Below, in pieces: positions 1 through 8,318 of a stretch of 64,000 nt of DNA. The stretch is from Symbiodinium natans (lineage: Eukaryota > Sar > Dinophyceae > Suessiales > Symbiodiniaceae). Below the pieces are notes generated by a model. The model was not told where the DNA came from. It was given only the letters and a program-made list of their open reading frames with translations, and ran no database searches. A program made the position numbers and the translations under genes. The DNA lies in assembly GCA_905221605.1 (NCBI GenBank), contig CAJNDS010002244.1:198501-262500 (forward strand), given 5' to 3'. How positions within the stretch are numbered: position 1 is the stretch's first letter; each line of letters begins with the position of its first letter.

Positions 1-520
1 TGGGTACCTTTGTACATCTAACCTTAAAACCTGAACCCCTTAAAGTCCTTTAGAAACATGTTCCTAGATATAGTCCTCTTAGGCCCAATAAGGTTTAGGG
101 TTTAGGGTTTAGGGTTTAGGGACAATATAAAAATACCCCAAGGGCCTACAGAGAATATGTGTCTTCGCCATCATGCGATCCCGGTGCCCCTAAACCCTAT
201 ACCCTAAACCCTAAACCCTAAAAGCACCACACAAGAAGGAATAGGGCTGAGGGCTTGGGGCATAGGGCTTAGGACTTAGGGTTTAGGGTGTAGGGGCATA
301 CGGTGCCTGAGTCCATGATCGAGAACCCTATAGAATTCTAGGGTGGAAATTCACCTTTTTATCCCTCAACATAGAATACGTAGACTCCAAAGACCTGTTA
401 AAGTAAGTCAAAATGATTAAGCCTGACCATATACCAGCGTTTCCGACAATCAGGGGTCCCTTTGTTATGAAAGGATTCTACTCTACTTGTGAAGAAATGG
501 GGCTCCTTTCAATTTTACAG

Positions 521-571
521 AAAGCCTACGTCCTTCATCTGCTGGATGACGCCCCGGAAGCCTGGTACACG
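521..571 (+). CDS. Candidate exon, unknown gene
   Basis: A perfect-looking acceptor (CAATTTTACAG) precedes 17 codons read in phase 0: KAYVLHLLDDAPEAWYT. The likely donor is ACG|GTTTTTAGGG, so the intron opens with a telomere-like unit. An alternative donor lies at 565 (GTACAC) but would not join in phase to the next exon at 730. The product is not recognised. Seen: splice-like borders and an open frame. Inferred: that it is an exon of the same gene as 730-880. Confidence 0.38.
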
Positions 572-729
572 GTTTTTAGGGTTGAGGGCAAGGGAGTGTG
601 AGGCAGCAGTACGCAGTGAACCCTAAACCCTAAACCCTAAACCCCAAACCCTAAACCCTAAACCCTTTCTTGAACCGAGACTCTATACGTCAGCTGGCAC
701 GATGACAATTGCATCGACTTACTTCCTAG
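572..729 (+). other. Intron with a CCCTAAA array
   Basis: The 158-bp stretch between two phase-matched candidate exons begins GTTTTTAGGG and ends CTTACTTCCTAG. It contains about six CCCTAAA units at 619-665. It shows the pattern of this region: a short intron whose main content is telomere-like repeat. Confidence 0.35.
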
Positions 730-880
730 AAACTAAATGCGACACCCAAGAACGTCAAGCGACCTCAACCTCAAGACCTGCAAATCGACGAGCCCACGAA
801 ACATCCTCCAGCCGACATATTGACAGCAGCACTCCAGAATCATGCCACAGCTTTCGAATCCAAGAAGGAATCTGCGGCAA
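730..880 (+). CDS. Candidate exon, unknown gene
   Basis: Acceptor TTACTTCCTAG and donor A|GTGAGCAT are both close to consensus. Read from phase 0 the exon gives 50 codons starting KLNATPKNVKRPQP and containing DLQIDEPTKHPPADILTAAL. It ends with one extra base (phase 1). Its hydrophilic, helix-prone composition looks like protein, and it joins in phase to the exon at 931. Family not recognised. Confidence 0.5.
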
Positions 881-930
881 GTGAGCATCCAGGGTTTAGG
901 GCCGTTTAGGGTTTGTCTGCTTCCGCCCAG

Positions 931-1001
931 ACGTCCAAGGCCCACAGCTCAGGCAGGCCCATACGAATGTATGCCACATGCTGCAACAGGCCCTGGCCAA
1001 T
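931..1001 (+). CDS. Candidate exon with GC donor
   Basis: Acceptor GCTTCCGCCCAG. Completing the split codon from the exon at 730-880 gives NVQGPQLRQAHTNV then CHMLQQALANA. The frame meets a stop inside a CCCTAAA unit, so the exon must end earlier; AAT|GCAAGC is a typical GC-AG intron donor. GC donors are known to be common in dinoflagellates and occur at low level elsewhere. Product unknown. Confidence 0.42.
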
Positions 1002-1586
1002 GCAAGCCTAAATCCTAAACCCTAAGCCGTGGCCAATCCACAAAGTCGTGGAGGTCAGGCTTTCCAATTATATTAACCCTAAACAAACCCCAAACACCTT
1101 AAACCCTAGACCCGAACTCCAAGAAGTACCACAGGGATCCTTATCATAATTTAAGCTTTGTTCCTTTAACTAAGGTTGGGGTATGGGGCCCTCTTTGGTT
1201 GTTGAACTCTCTGGGCCACGTGGCTTTTTCTCATGAATAAGCAACGGGGTTCGGGAAATCTCTTCTGTCTAGGAGTCGTATCTTGGACCCTTAAGGTTGT
1301 GCTCTGGGGTTTTGGGGGACCGTTTTAAAAAGATCCTTAAGGTAGCATTACGGCCATAATAGGGGTATGCTATGGGGAGCCTATCGGGGTACAATTTTAA
1401 AGGTACGAGTCTTCATCCCATGATGCTTGTTGGATCCGTTCAAGGCGATTCGACTATCAGACTATATAACCCTAAACCCGAAACCCGAAACCCGAAATCC
1501 TTGACCTAAACTCAACCCCTGCCCGAACCTTCCCAAATCTCCCAAAACTACTGAGCTAAGGGTACTGAACCCTTTTTTTGCCACAG
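1002..1586 (+). other. Intron-like stretch with repeats
   Basis: No convincing exon is seen, although one may be missing because the exon at 1587 needs a phase-2 partner. It holds degenerate CCCTAAA units near 1070-1120, MITE-like blocks at 1150-1250 and a copy of the block GGGGACCGTTTTAAAAAG..CCTTAAGGTAG (1310-1365), which recurs at 22861-22915 and inverted near 40004-40070. Confidence 0.3.
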
Positions 1587-1710
1587 ACTCGTATCAGCCG
1601 TTTTGGAAGACATGGCGCTTGAGACAACACTGACAGAGTCTCCAAGCGAACGCCGAGAAGCCCGATTGTTCGAAGAGCTTTGCCAAACTTCGAAGTTCCG
1701 GAATGCTCAA
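1587..1710 (+). CDS. Candidate exon, unknown gene
   Basis: Acceptor CCTTTTTTTGCCACAG is excellent and the donor is CAA|GTATCC. After one base the frame gives 41 codons: LVSAVLEDMALETTL, then TESPSERREARLFEELCQ and TSKFRNAQ. This is strongly helix-like. The donor is the first base of an inverted-repeat element that forms the whole following intron. Not recognised. Confidence 0.52.
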
Positions 1711-1855
1711 GTATCCCGAGAGCCCTTAAAACCCCTGAATTCACGAATACTCAAACCCTAAGACTTAAACCTTAAACCCTTTAGCCATAAAAGGGGCCCT
1801 TATTATGATTCAAGGAATATTCCTTTGCTGAGGGGTTTTCAGGGCTCTTTGGGTA
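1711..1855. mobile_element. MITE family A, copy A3, acting as an intron
   Basis: Family A is a palindromic element of about 105-150 bp with ends near GTACCCAGAGAGCCCAATAC. Here the left arm (CCCGAGAGCCCTTAAAACCCC) starts three bases after a candidate donor, and the right arm (AGGGGTTTTCAGGGCTCTTT) contains the acceptor TTTTCAG at 1836-1842. The intron 1711-1842 is therefore almost exactly the element. A short CCCTAAA run lies inside. No coding capacity. Confidence 0.55.
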
Positions 1856-1905
1856 GTGGCGCCTGGCTCAATGAAGACTCCGCGGCGCGCCTGGCGAAGC
1901 AGCAC
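1843..1905 (+). CDS. Candidate exon overlapping a MITE end
   Basis: Acceptor GGGGTTTTCAG. In phase 0, continuing the exon at 1587-1710, it encodes 21 residues, GSLGSGAWLNED then SAARLAKQH, before donor CAC|GTGGGG. The first four or five codons come from the right end of the MITE, so the element may have added residues to the protein. Product unknown. Confidence 0.42.
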
Positions 1906-2066
1906 GTGGGGGTGTAGTGTAGTGCGTAGGATTCATGAACAACTCCTATACTCCCCTTAGAACCTGAATGAAAGCGGTATTCTGAAAAATATTTCTCGGG
2001 TTTTAGACAAATAGAATCGATGAAAATTCCTAAGGGGGCTTTAGACTCTTCGTTCTGATAAGCCCG

Positions 2067-2202
2067 GAGGCTCCCAATGCCCCTTGCGTAAGGGATACTC
2101 TTTAAACCATATAGGGTTTAGGGTTTTGGGTTTAGGAGGAATACGTACTCTCCTATGTTTGAAGGAATGTTCCTTAATTCAGCGGTATTGGAGTTTTTGG
2201 GA
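2067..2202. mobile_element. MITE family A, copy A1, with telomeric insert
   Basis: Left end GGAGGCTCCCAATGCCCC and right end CGGTATTGGAGTTTTTGGG are inverted copies. The middle carries TAGGGTTTAGGGTTTTGGG at the place where other copies read TAGGGATCC, as if telomeric units were added onto an existing TAGGG. Confidence 0.5.
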
Positions 2203-2249
2203 ACTCCAAAACCAACAGCCTGGAAGTTCTTGGAAAACTAAGCTGTCCC

Positions 2250-2330
2250 TAAACCCTACATACACCCTAAACCCTACACCCTAAACCCTAAACCCTAAAG
2301 CCTAAACCCTAACCCCTAAACCCTAAACCC
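2250..2330 (-). repeat. CCCTAAA array, degenerate
   Basis: About eleven telomere-like units with variants (CCCTACA, AAAGCCT). Followed after about 130 bp by a second array of seven units at 2457-2502. Confidence 0.9.
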
Positions 2331-2634
2331 GAACCATATGCTTGCGGGGCTACCAAGGACCCTTCACACCACGGAGTTCACTAGCTCAGGGTTCTTCCTT
2401 CGCAATCAGCCAAAAGGGCCCCTGGTCCGGTAATATAGACCTATGTATATGTTGAGTCCTAAACCCTAAACCCTAAACCCTAAACCCTAAACCCTAAACC
2501 CTTATTAGCTTCCAGGGATCCTACATCTGAAGCTCCCTCGGCATGAAAACTTGCGACCTCCATTCCTCCCCCCCCTTCCCCCCATCTAAGGCTCCAAGTG
2601 TGGGCCCTTAAATTTGGGTCTTGTTATACGAAAA

Positions 2635-2736
2635 CCTAAACCCTAAACCCTAAACCCTAAACCCTAAACCCTAAACCCTAAACCCTAAACCCTAAACCCT
2701 AAACCCTAAACCCTAAACCCTAAACCCTGAACCCTA
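2635..2736 (-). repeat. CCCTAAA array, about 14 units
   Basis: Nearly perfect CCCTAAA units, with one CCCTGAA variant near the right end. Confidence 0.95.
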
Positions 2737-2899
2737 ACCAAACATAACAAGGGCCCATACTTCGGATCCCTAGAAACAGGGGGTACGGGACAATACTCTG
2801 GGCCCATGCTTCCAACCTTAGGCTTGGGAGCAACCTAGGAATACAAGGGTACCCTTTTTGGTTTTTTAGGGGCATTATAAGAGAACCCCAACCCTAAAC

Positions 2900-2991
2900 A
2901 AAGGAAAAAAGGGCCTACTCCCGGTCCTAGCTCTAAACCCAAAACCCAAAACCCTAGAAAAAAGGAAACAAGGGCCTACTCCCGGTCCTAG
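2900..2991. repeat. 31-bp direct duplication around a telomeric insert
   Basis: A 31-bp block ending CTACTCCCGGTCCTAG occurs at 2900-2930 and 2961-2991 with one mismatch. Between the copies are 30 bp of degenerate CCCTAAA sequence. Confidence 0.8.
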
Positions 2992-3070
2992 AAACCTTGG
3001 ACGCCCCAAAAACGTCGAGTCTTTGGGGCGGACGCCTCTCAACTAATGGCAAGGCATGAGCTTTTTGGAC

Positions 3071-3137
3071 TTAGGACTTAGGACTTAGGACTTGGGTTTA
3101 GGGTTTAGGGTTTAGGGTTTTGGGTTTAGGGTTTAGG
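3071..3137 (+). repeat. TTTAGGG array with TTAGGAC leader
   Basis: Four TTAGGAC-type units run into about five TTTAGGG units. A further array of about seven units follows at 3265-3316. Confidence 0.85.
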
Positions 3138-3397
3138 CCAAGACCGACTCTTTACCGTAAGAGCCTTGCCCTCCGCCTCCTGCCCAAACGGTTGTGCCTG
3201 TCCTGGGCCCTTCGGACATCGGTTAAGGGGTGTAATCGAAAACACAGCAGAAACAAAAAAACATGGTTTAGGGTTTAGGGTTTAGGGTTTAGGGTTTAGG
3301 GTTTAGGGTTTAGGGTTACAACCCGCCAGTTTCCTTAACAGGCTTTAGGGGTTAGGGTTTAGGGTGTATTCACCCTTCTAACATCTGCATCCTACAG

Positions 3398-3449
3398 CCT
3401 CCGTCTCGTCAAGCCCTTGACGAAGCCACGAGCCACTCCTACTACAGGG
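3398..3449 (+). CDS. Candidate exon, two readings
   Basis: Acceptor CATCTGCATCCTACAG is excellent. Two donors are possible, AGGG|GTGGGA (3449) and AA|GTACTA (3459). They give different frames (PPSRQALDEATSHSYYR or LRLVKPLTKPRATPTTG), each phase-compatible with the following segment. I cannot choose between them. Confidence 0.35.
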
Positions 3450-3549
3450 GTGGGAATAAGTACTACTAGTGTTCCTTTCTGGCCCCCACCATGTTTATAC
3501 TAAAATAGCCCCCCCCCCCCCCAAACCCTAAACCCTAAAACCTGTTCTA

Positions 3550-3655
3550 GAATTATGAAGTCTCCCTATGCTACATCCGACAAGCGTTGCGTGGGCTGGA
3601 CCGTGATCTTCTTCTCCTCAAGCTCTTCCTGGCTTCCGAAGATCGCTTTAGGGTT
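3550..3655 (+). CDS. Candidate exon abutting a TTTAGGG array
   Basis: After acceptor CCTGTTCTAG the frame NYEVSLCYIRQAL then RGLDRDLLLLKLFLASEDR stays open until the TTTAGGG array at 3649. The only nearby GT is the first one of the array (AGG|GTTTAG). The Leu-rich segment is helix-like. The alternative frame (IMKSPYATSDKRC) is also open. Not recognised. Confidence 0.33.
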
Positions 3656-3690
3656 TAGGGTTTAGGGTTTAGGGTTTAGGGTTTAGGGTT

Positions 3691-3904
3691 TGCTTGACCT
3701 CGAGTTGAGGAACAGGGTCTACTTGCAGGTTCATGGGTGGGTTCTAAGTGCCCTGAGTAGGGTTTAGGGTTTAGGGTTTAGGGTTTAGGGTTTAGGGTTT
3801 AGGGTTTAGGGTTTAGGGTTTAGGGCTTGCTTGACTTCGAGTTGAGGAACAGGGTCTACTTGCAGGTTCACGGGTGGTTATAAGGGTTCTAAGTGCCCTG
3901 AGTA
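3691..3904. repeat. Duplicated unit: half MITE B plus TTTAGGG array
   Basis: A block of about 70-77 bp (GCTTGACCTCGAGTTGAGG to GTGCCCTGAGTAG) occurs at 3691-3759 and 3828-3904. Each copy is followed by TTTAGGG units (3758-3826, about ten; 3904-3962, about eight). The block contains a half copy of MITE family B that stops where TAGGG begins. Confidence 0.8.
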
Positions 3905-4263
3905 GGGTTTAGGGTTTAGGGTTTAGGGTTTAGGGTTTAGGGCTTAGGGCTTAGGGTTTAGGGTCATGCGACTCCAATGCCCCTGAATGAAGGAATATTC
4001 CTTAAATTAAAATAGGGTTCCGTATTCATGGTGGGTGGTTATGAGTAGGGTTATAAGTACCCTCAGTAGGGTTGCATAAGTATGGTTGCGGTACTTCTAA
4101 CTACCCATTAACCGCTGAGTAGACCTCAAAGGGCTGAGGATAATTAGGTGTTTAGCGCGCCTATTGCAGCTTCTTGTTGGTAGATGTTGATGGAGTGTGT
4201 GTGTGTGTGTGCTTTGAAGAGAAGTGGATGTGGGGGAGGGGTCCCGTGTCCAATTCTTTTCAG

Positions 4264-4314
4264 AAGGACCAAAAGAAAGGTCTCGTTCCTAGTCGTGGGT
4301 GCCTGCGTGCTGAC
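4264..4314 (+). CDS. Candidate exon, unknown gene
   Basis: Acceptor GTCCAATTCTTTTCAG and donor GCTGAC|GTGAGG are both strong. 17 codons in phase 0: KDQKKGLVPSRGCLRAD. It joins in phase to the exon at 4495. Not recognised. Confidence 0.5.
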
Positions 4315-4494
4315 GTGAGGAGCCTTCTTTCAGCTAAACCCTAAACCCTAAACCCTAAACCCTAAACCCTAAACCCTAAACCCTAAACCCTAAACCCTAA
4401 ACCCTAAACCATAAACCCTAAACCCTAAACCCTAAACCCTAAATCCTAAACCCTAAACCCTAAACCCTAAACCCTAAACCCTAAGTCACGTCAG
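4315..4494 (+). other. Intron made of a 150-bp CCCTAAA array
   Basis: The intron opens GTGAGG and closes GTCACGTCAG. Its body (4334-4485) is about 21 CCCTAAA units with three variants. An 11-bp inverted repeat, TGCTGACGTGA at 4308-4318 and TCACGTCAGCA at 4486-4496, spans the two splice sites. Confidence 0.5.
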
Positions 4495-4558
4495 CAGCTC
4501 TTGCGTCACCATGCTATTTCCGTCCCTGGCAAGCATCACTCCCAAGCACACCTAGGAG
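4495..4558 (+). CDS. Candidate exon with telomeric 5' splice site
   Basis: After AAGTCACGTCAG, 21 codons continue the frame of 4264-4314: QLLRHHAISVPGKHH then SQAHLG. The donor is GGAG|GTTTAGGG, where the GT is the start of the TTTAGGG array at 4558-4688. Product unknown. Confidence 0.48.
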
Positions 4559-4688
4559 GTTTAGGGTTTAGGGTTTAGGGTTCTAGGGTTTAGGGTTTAG
4601 GGTTTAGGGTTTAGGGTTTAGGGTTTAGGGTTTAGGGTTTAGGGTTTAGGGTTTAGGGTTTAGGGTTTAGGGTTTAGGGTTTAGGGTC
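4558..4688 (+). repeat. TTTAGGG array, about 18 units
   Basis: One TTCTAGGG variant, otherwise near perfect. With the CCCTAAA array at 4334-4485 it forms a large inverted repeat separated by about 73 bp, most of which is the exon at 4495. Confidence 0.95.
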
Positions 4689-4756
4689 CGCCGACCCTGG
4701 CGGCGTGTTGGATGGGAAAAGGAGGTGAAAACCTCCCTCTTTCCCTCCTTACCCCC

Positions 4757-5035
4757 CCAAAACGTGGGGGGGGGGGTAGGGGGGGGTCCCGGGCAGCTTT
4801 TCCATGGAGGGCCAGGCCACCCACACAACGTAAACTCATGGACCATAGGCGGTTTCGCACAGGACATAGGGGCCCTTTGGGGAAAAACCACCCCAAGCAA
4901 GGGAGGCCTCTTGCACGTTTCTCCTTTGCTGTCCAGTATTACCCCCCCCCCCCTTACCCCCCCTCTACCCCCCCCCCCTCCCCCCCCCCCCCCAACCCCA
5001 CCCCCCCCCCTACCCCCCTACCCCCCCCACCACCA
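4757..5035. repeat. Poly-G then poly-C low-complexity tracts
   Basis: G-rich runs at 4763-4788 and C-rich runs at 4941-5030 flank about 150 bp of mixed sequence. The proline- and glycine-rich ORFs here are products of these tracts. Confidence 0.85.
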
Positions 5036-5123
5036 ACTTTGGCATCCTGTGAACTAACGAACGCGTTTAAACCTTTCAACTATGCTCCAGAGAGGTCGGC
5101 GGCTTGAGCCGGAGGCTCTTAAA

Positions 5124-5214
5124 TTTAGGGTTTAGGGTTTAGGGTTTAGGGTTTAGGGTTTAGGGTTTAGGGTTTAGGGTTTAGGGTTTAGGGTTTAGGG
5201 TTTAGGGTTTAGGG
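5124..5214 (+). repeat. TTTAGGG array, 13 units
   Basis: Perfect units; AAATTTAGG|GTTTAG at its left end is another possible exon/array junction. Confidence 0.95.
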
Positions 5215-5350
5215 ACTTGTTGTACAAAACGGGAAATGTGTGCATACTTGCGAAAAGGAAAAACAAAACAAGACAGAGAGAACCTCGAAAAAACAAACCC
5301 GAGGCATGAACTTTCCCACAAAGGGAGCGTCTGCTCCCATGATTGCAGCC

Positions 5351-5388
5351 CCTTGCTAGACTGACTTTGCTTGAGGGGATGTTCGGGT
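5351..5388 (+). CDS. Possible short exon
   Basis: Acceptor CCCATGATTGCAG, frame PLARLTLLEGMF, donor GG|GTTTGG. Short and weakly supported. Confidence 0.22.
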
Positions 5389-5771
5389 TTGGGGTTGGGG
5401 CTTTAGGCTTACTACCTGCTGCAGAGTACCAATAGTCGGGGCGCTTTGGGAAGCCTTAACTCACCCTAAAACCTAAACCCTAAACCCTAAACCCTAAACC
5501 CTAAACCCCAAAACCGTAGACCCTAACAATGGGGGCCCCTGATGTGCTACACGGTCCTTGCTCAAGGTCTTCTTCATTTCTTCCTGCGGACAGCAAGCCG
5601 GGTGGGGAGGCTGTCCATGTTAGCAGTTTAGGGTAGGAGGTTTAGGGTTTGGGGCTTAGGGTTTAGGGTTTAGGGTTTAGGGTTTAGGGTCTCAGATTTA
5701 AGGTCTAGGGTGTAGAGGTGAGGGTTTAGGGGTGAGGTGAGGGTTTGACATCTCTATAGGATTGAAGCCAG

Positions 5772-5842
5772 AAGTGGGACTTGATGAACAATGCCGCCCT
5801 CGCTGTCGACCGAGACCAAGCTCTCAAACTTGTTCAAGAAAG
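5772..5842 (+). CDS. Candidate exon with telomeric 5' splice site
   Basis: After GATTGAAGCCAG the frame gives KWDLMNNAALAVD then RDQALKLVQE and a split codon. The donor is AAAG|GTTTAGGG, the first unit of the array at 5843-5893. Helix-like composition; not recognised. Confidence 0.45.
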
Positions 5843-5893
5843 GTTTAGGGTTTAGGGTTTAGGGTTTAGGGTTTAGGGTTTAGGGTTTAGGGT
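5843..5893 (+). repeat. TTTAGGG array, seven units
   Basis: It begins at the donor of the candidate exon at 5772-5842. Confidence 0.95.
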
Positions 5894-6086
5894 CCCATTA
5901 TACGGCAGATGTCTGAAAGGCCCTCTAACAACTAACAATCAAAAAGAAGGATGTCGCAAATGGAAACCCCCTGGATGATGTGGAACGACCCTCCAACCCT
6001 ACGCCCTAAACCCTTTTTTAACACGGACCTCTGAAGCCTGTCCGGAGTCCCCTCAAACCCACCACCCACTGAGGCCCGCACCGCAG

Positions 6087-6122
6087 AACGCCCGTGCTTC
6101 ACACAAAGCGCTCAAGCTCAGA
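6087..6122 (+). CDS. Possible short exon
   Basis: Acceptor GCCCGCACCGCAG and donor AGA|GTATGTAT, the latter a consensus GTATGT. In the phase left by 5772-5842 it reads TPVLHTKRSSSE. Small, so confidence is modest. Confidence 0.33.
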
Positions 6123-6149
6123 GTATGTATCTTTGATACAATCTGAATG

Positions 6150-6500
6150 CGGGGGCTTCTTCAAACAAGAGGATGTGTTGGTGAACTTTCAAATGTTCGG
6201 AGCGGGTCTTCTGTAATGAGGGAAGAAACTGTTGCAAAAGGTCAGGATCAGCAAGAAACTGAATCACGAAAGAAGTTTTGTACATCTGGAAGTAGGCAAA
6301 CCATTGGTCTACACAAGCGCCAAACTCATCATGCGCGGGAACATGCATGACCTGCCAACCATGCTCGCGATCCAACCAGAAGAACGCCAGCTCGTGTGCC
6401 GGAGCACTAGTCACAAAGATGGTGGAGCACCAGAACACCTCATGATTGGCCGCTTCCGTTTCACTGCTCCAGCACATCTGCTGCACCACCGGTGGCGGGG
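6150..6500. CDS. Open exon-like segment, strand unresolved
   Basis: About 350 bp is open in two + frames and one minus frame, each with protein-like composition. The + frame from 6232 includes NHERSFVHLEVGKPLVY; the minus frame includes FFWLDREHGWQVMHV and LLQQFLPSLQK and runs from the telomeric stop at 6507 to 6118. The neighbouring exons favour +. No family recognised. Confidence 0.3.
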
Positions 6501-6508
6501 GCACGCCC

Positions 6509-6630
6509 TAAACCCTAGACCCTAAACCCTGTTCACCCGTTCACCCTAAACCCTGTTCACCCTAAACCCTGTTCACCCTAAACCCTAAACCCTAAACCCT
6601 AAACCCTAAACCCTAAACCCTAAACCCCCG
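6509..6630 (-). repeat. CCCTAAA array with TTCACCCTAAACCCTG units
   Basis: Three tandem 16-bp TTCACCCTAAACCCTG units lead into about eight plain CCCTAAA units. Confidence 0.9.
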
Positions 6631-6652
6631 AACCCTGGAGCCCAACCCCCAG

Positions 6653-6713
6653 ACGAAGGCTCCTGAAACACGGCGTACTTCGACGGCCTGGCGAAGAAGC
6701 GTTTAAGTTGCTG
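6653..6713 (+). CDS. Candidate exon with telomeric 5' splice site
   Basis: Acceptor CCCAACCCCCAG. After one base, RRLLKHGVLRRPG then EEAFKLL in an open frame. The donor is CTG|GTTTAGGGC, the first unit of a short TTTAGGG run. Joins in phase to 6837. Confidence 0.46.
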
Positions 6714-6836
6714 GTTTAGGGCTTAGGGTTTAGGGTGTGGGGGGGGGGGGGGGGTCGGAAGAGTTGCTACGAGTATTCCCTTATAGCCCCTATAAGCCCC
6801 CAACAAAAACTATATTGATTATTTCGGCCCCTATAG

Positions 6837-6875
6837 CAGAGCCTGAGGAAAATCCTGAGGAGACCAACGAAAAAT
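6837..6875 (+). CDS. Candidate exon, unknown gene
   Basis: Acceptor TTTCGGCCCCTATAG, 13 codons QSLRKILRRPTKN in phase 0, donor AAT|GTACAT. Flanked by a G17 run (6738-6754) and a C15 run (6891-6905). Confidence 0.4.
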
Positions 6876-6978
6876 GTACATTTAGAGCACCCCCCCCCCC
6901 CCCCCTCGCCCGCAAAACCCTAAACACCAAACCCTAAAACCCTAAACCCTAAACCCTAGACCCCCTCCCCCGATGGAG

Positions 6979-7095
6979 CAGCAGAAGCTCGAAAAACGCC
7001 GTGCCGGAGTGGCTCCTCCGCTCTGTCAGACAGCCCCAGCACTTCCTGAAAAAGCAGCTCAAATACCTTTAGAGGCCTTTTTCGCAGGGTACAGG
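6979..7095 (+). CDS. Candidate exon with telomeric 5' splice site
   Basis: 39 codons in phase 0, beginning QQKLEKRRAGVAPP, then LCQTAPALPEKAAQIPLEAF. The donor TACAGG|GTTTAGGG uses the start of a telomere-like run. The acceptor (GATGGAG) is weak. A second frame (NAVPEWLLRSVRQ) is also open. Confidence 0.42.
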
Positions 7096-7226
7096 GTTTA
7101 GGGCTAGGATTTAGGGTTTAGGGTTTAGGGTTTAGGGTTTAGGTTTTTTTTTTGCCACCCGCTTAGCTGACCTCTCGGACACTCTGCAGGGTTTAGGGTT
7201 TAGGGTTTAGGGTTTAGGGTTTAGGG
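7096..7226 (+). repeat. Two TTTAGGG runs around a tiny exon
   Basis: Runs at 7096-7147 and 7188-7226, separated by a T10 tract and the sequence at 7167-7190. Confidence 0.85.
7167..7190 (+). CDS. Possible micro-exon between two telomeric runs
   Basis: Acceptor TTTTTTTTGCCACCCGCTTAG, eight codons LTSRTLCR in phase 0, donor TGCAGG|GTTTAGGG. In phase with 6979-7095. Too short for certainty. Confidence 0.3.
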
Positions 7227-7749
7227 CTAAGGAATCCGCGGCCCAACCTAGGGATTAGGGCTGAGGGCCTACTTGGAGGTTCGTTTGGGTAGCTCTAGGT
7301 AGGGTTATAAGTATGGCACGACCTTTAAAACCTTTGAGAAATATCTATTTATAATATATAAAGCCCCTACAAAACAGGACCACATGAAAAGTTCCAAAAA
7401 AGCCAACCTAGCTCGTTACTTGGAGGCTCATGGGTATTGATACGTAGGTAACCCTATGTTAGATGCTTAGCACCCTGCTTGTGGCCTACCCAAGTAGAGG
7501 CCTAATCCCACAACCCTACAGTAACCCTAATGGCCTACCCAAGCCTCATCCCACAGCCAACCCTAGTTAACCCTAAACCCGGTATAGTTCCATTTGAAAG
7601 GCCCATTCTACTTGCATTTGCAAGAAGTAGCGGTCCCTCCCCTTGCATGGTTGAAACAAGACCCTGAATTCAGGGGTATAACCCCCAAAATAACCCCAAA
7701 GGTCACCTGTAAGGGTCCCTCCTTTTGTCCCTTGACCCTGAACTCACAC

Positions 7750-7839
7750 GGCAAGTGCTGGGGGCATGACGACCTGTTCTCGAACAAAGCTCTCCACACC
7801 GGCTGAGGCGATGTGCGCCTTGCGTGCACTCAGCTTCTG
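7750..7839 (-). CDS. Exon-like segment, minus strand preferred
   Basis: The minus frame reads QKLSARKAHIASAGVESF then VREQVVMPPALA and ends at GCC|GTGTGAG. The + strand is also open (KLSTPAEAMCALRAL). Not recognised. Confidence 0.28.
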
Positions 7840-7857
7840 CTCCGCTTAGGGTCATGA

Positions 7858-7985
7858 CATGGTCCCTTCGTCTGGACCCTTAAAAGGAGAGCCCGTATAT
7901 AACCCTTATATACCCTACACAACCCTTAAGGGCCCACACTTCAGAAGCCTTTAAAGGAGGCAAGGGACATACTAAGGCCCCATGC
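7858..7985. mobile_element. MITE family O, copy 1
   Basis: Arms ATGGTCCCTTCGTCTGG and CTTTAAAGGAGGCAAGGGACAT are inverted. A second copy lies at 10008-10122, and half copies near 2747 and 27030-27085. Confidence 0.5.
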
Positions 7986-8208
7986 AACTACCCTTAGAGC
8001 TATGAAGACATACGTGTAGTGTAGGGGAACTGACTATGCATGACCCCAGTCATTACTAAACAAAACCTCCCTGAACCCTAAACCCTAAACCCATTGTTCA
8101 TATACTGTTGGCTGGTCTTCTCTAGCTCACGAGATGCACGGAGCTCGATGAAATCATGGGCCCTGTTTTGGTACACTAAGCCATGACGAAGACAATAATA
8201 GAATCATC

Positions 8209-8318
8209 GACTATTTGCTTAAGAACCCACCATAAAACACAAGACGCTACTCGTTATGTTGCCTGCTTTTTAGGAAGAATTGCATTTTATCTTTTTGGGC
8301 GTTCTTAAGCAAATAGTA
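8209..8318. mobile_element. MITE family E, copy 1
   Basis: Perfect terminal inverted repeats ACTATTTGCTTAAGAAC / GTTCTTAAGCAAATAGT with no coding capacity. Confidence 0.8.

Noticed and set aside
2459-2736. Short proteins ending in LNPKP-type tails in many ORFs
   Set aside because: The recurrent tail is simply CCCTAAACCC translated before its stop.
4667-5107. Pro/Gly-rich ORFs on both strands
   Set aside because: Poly-C and poly-G tracts.
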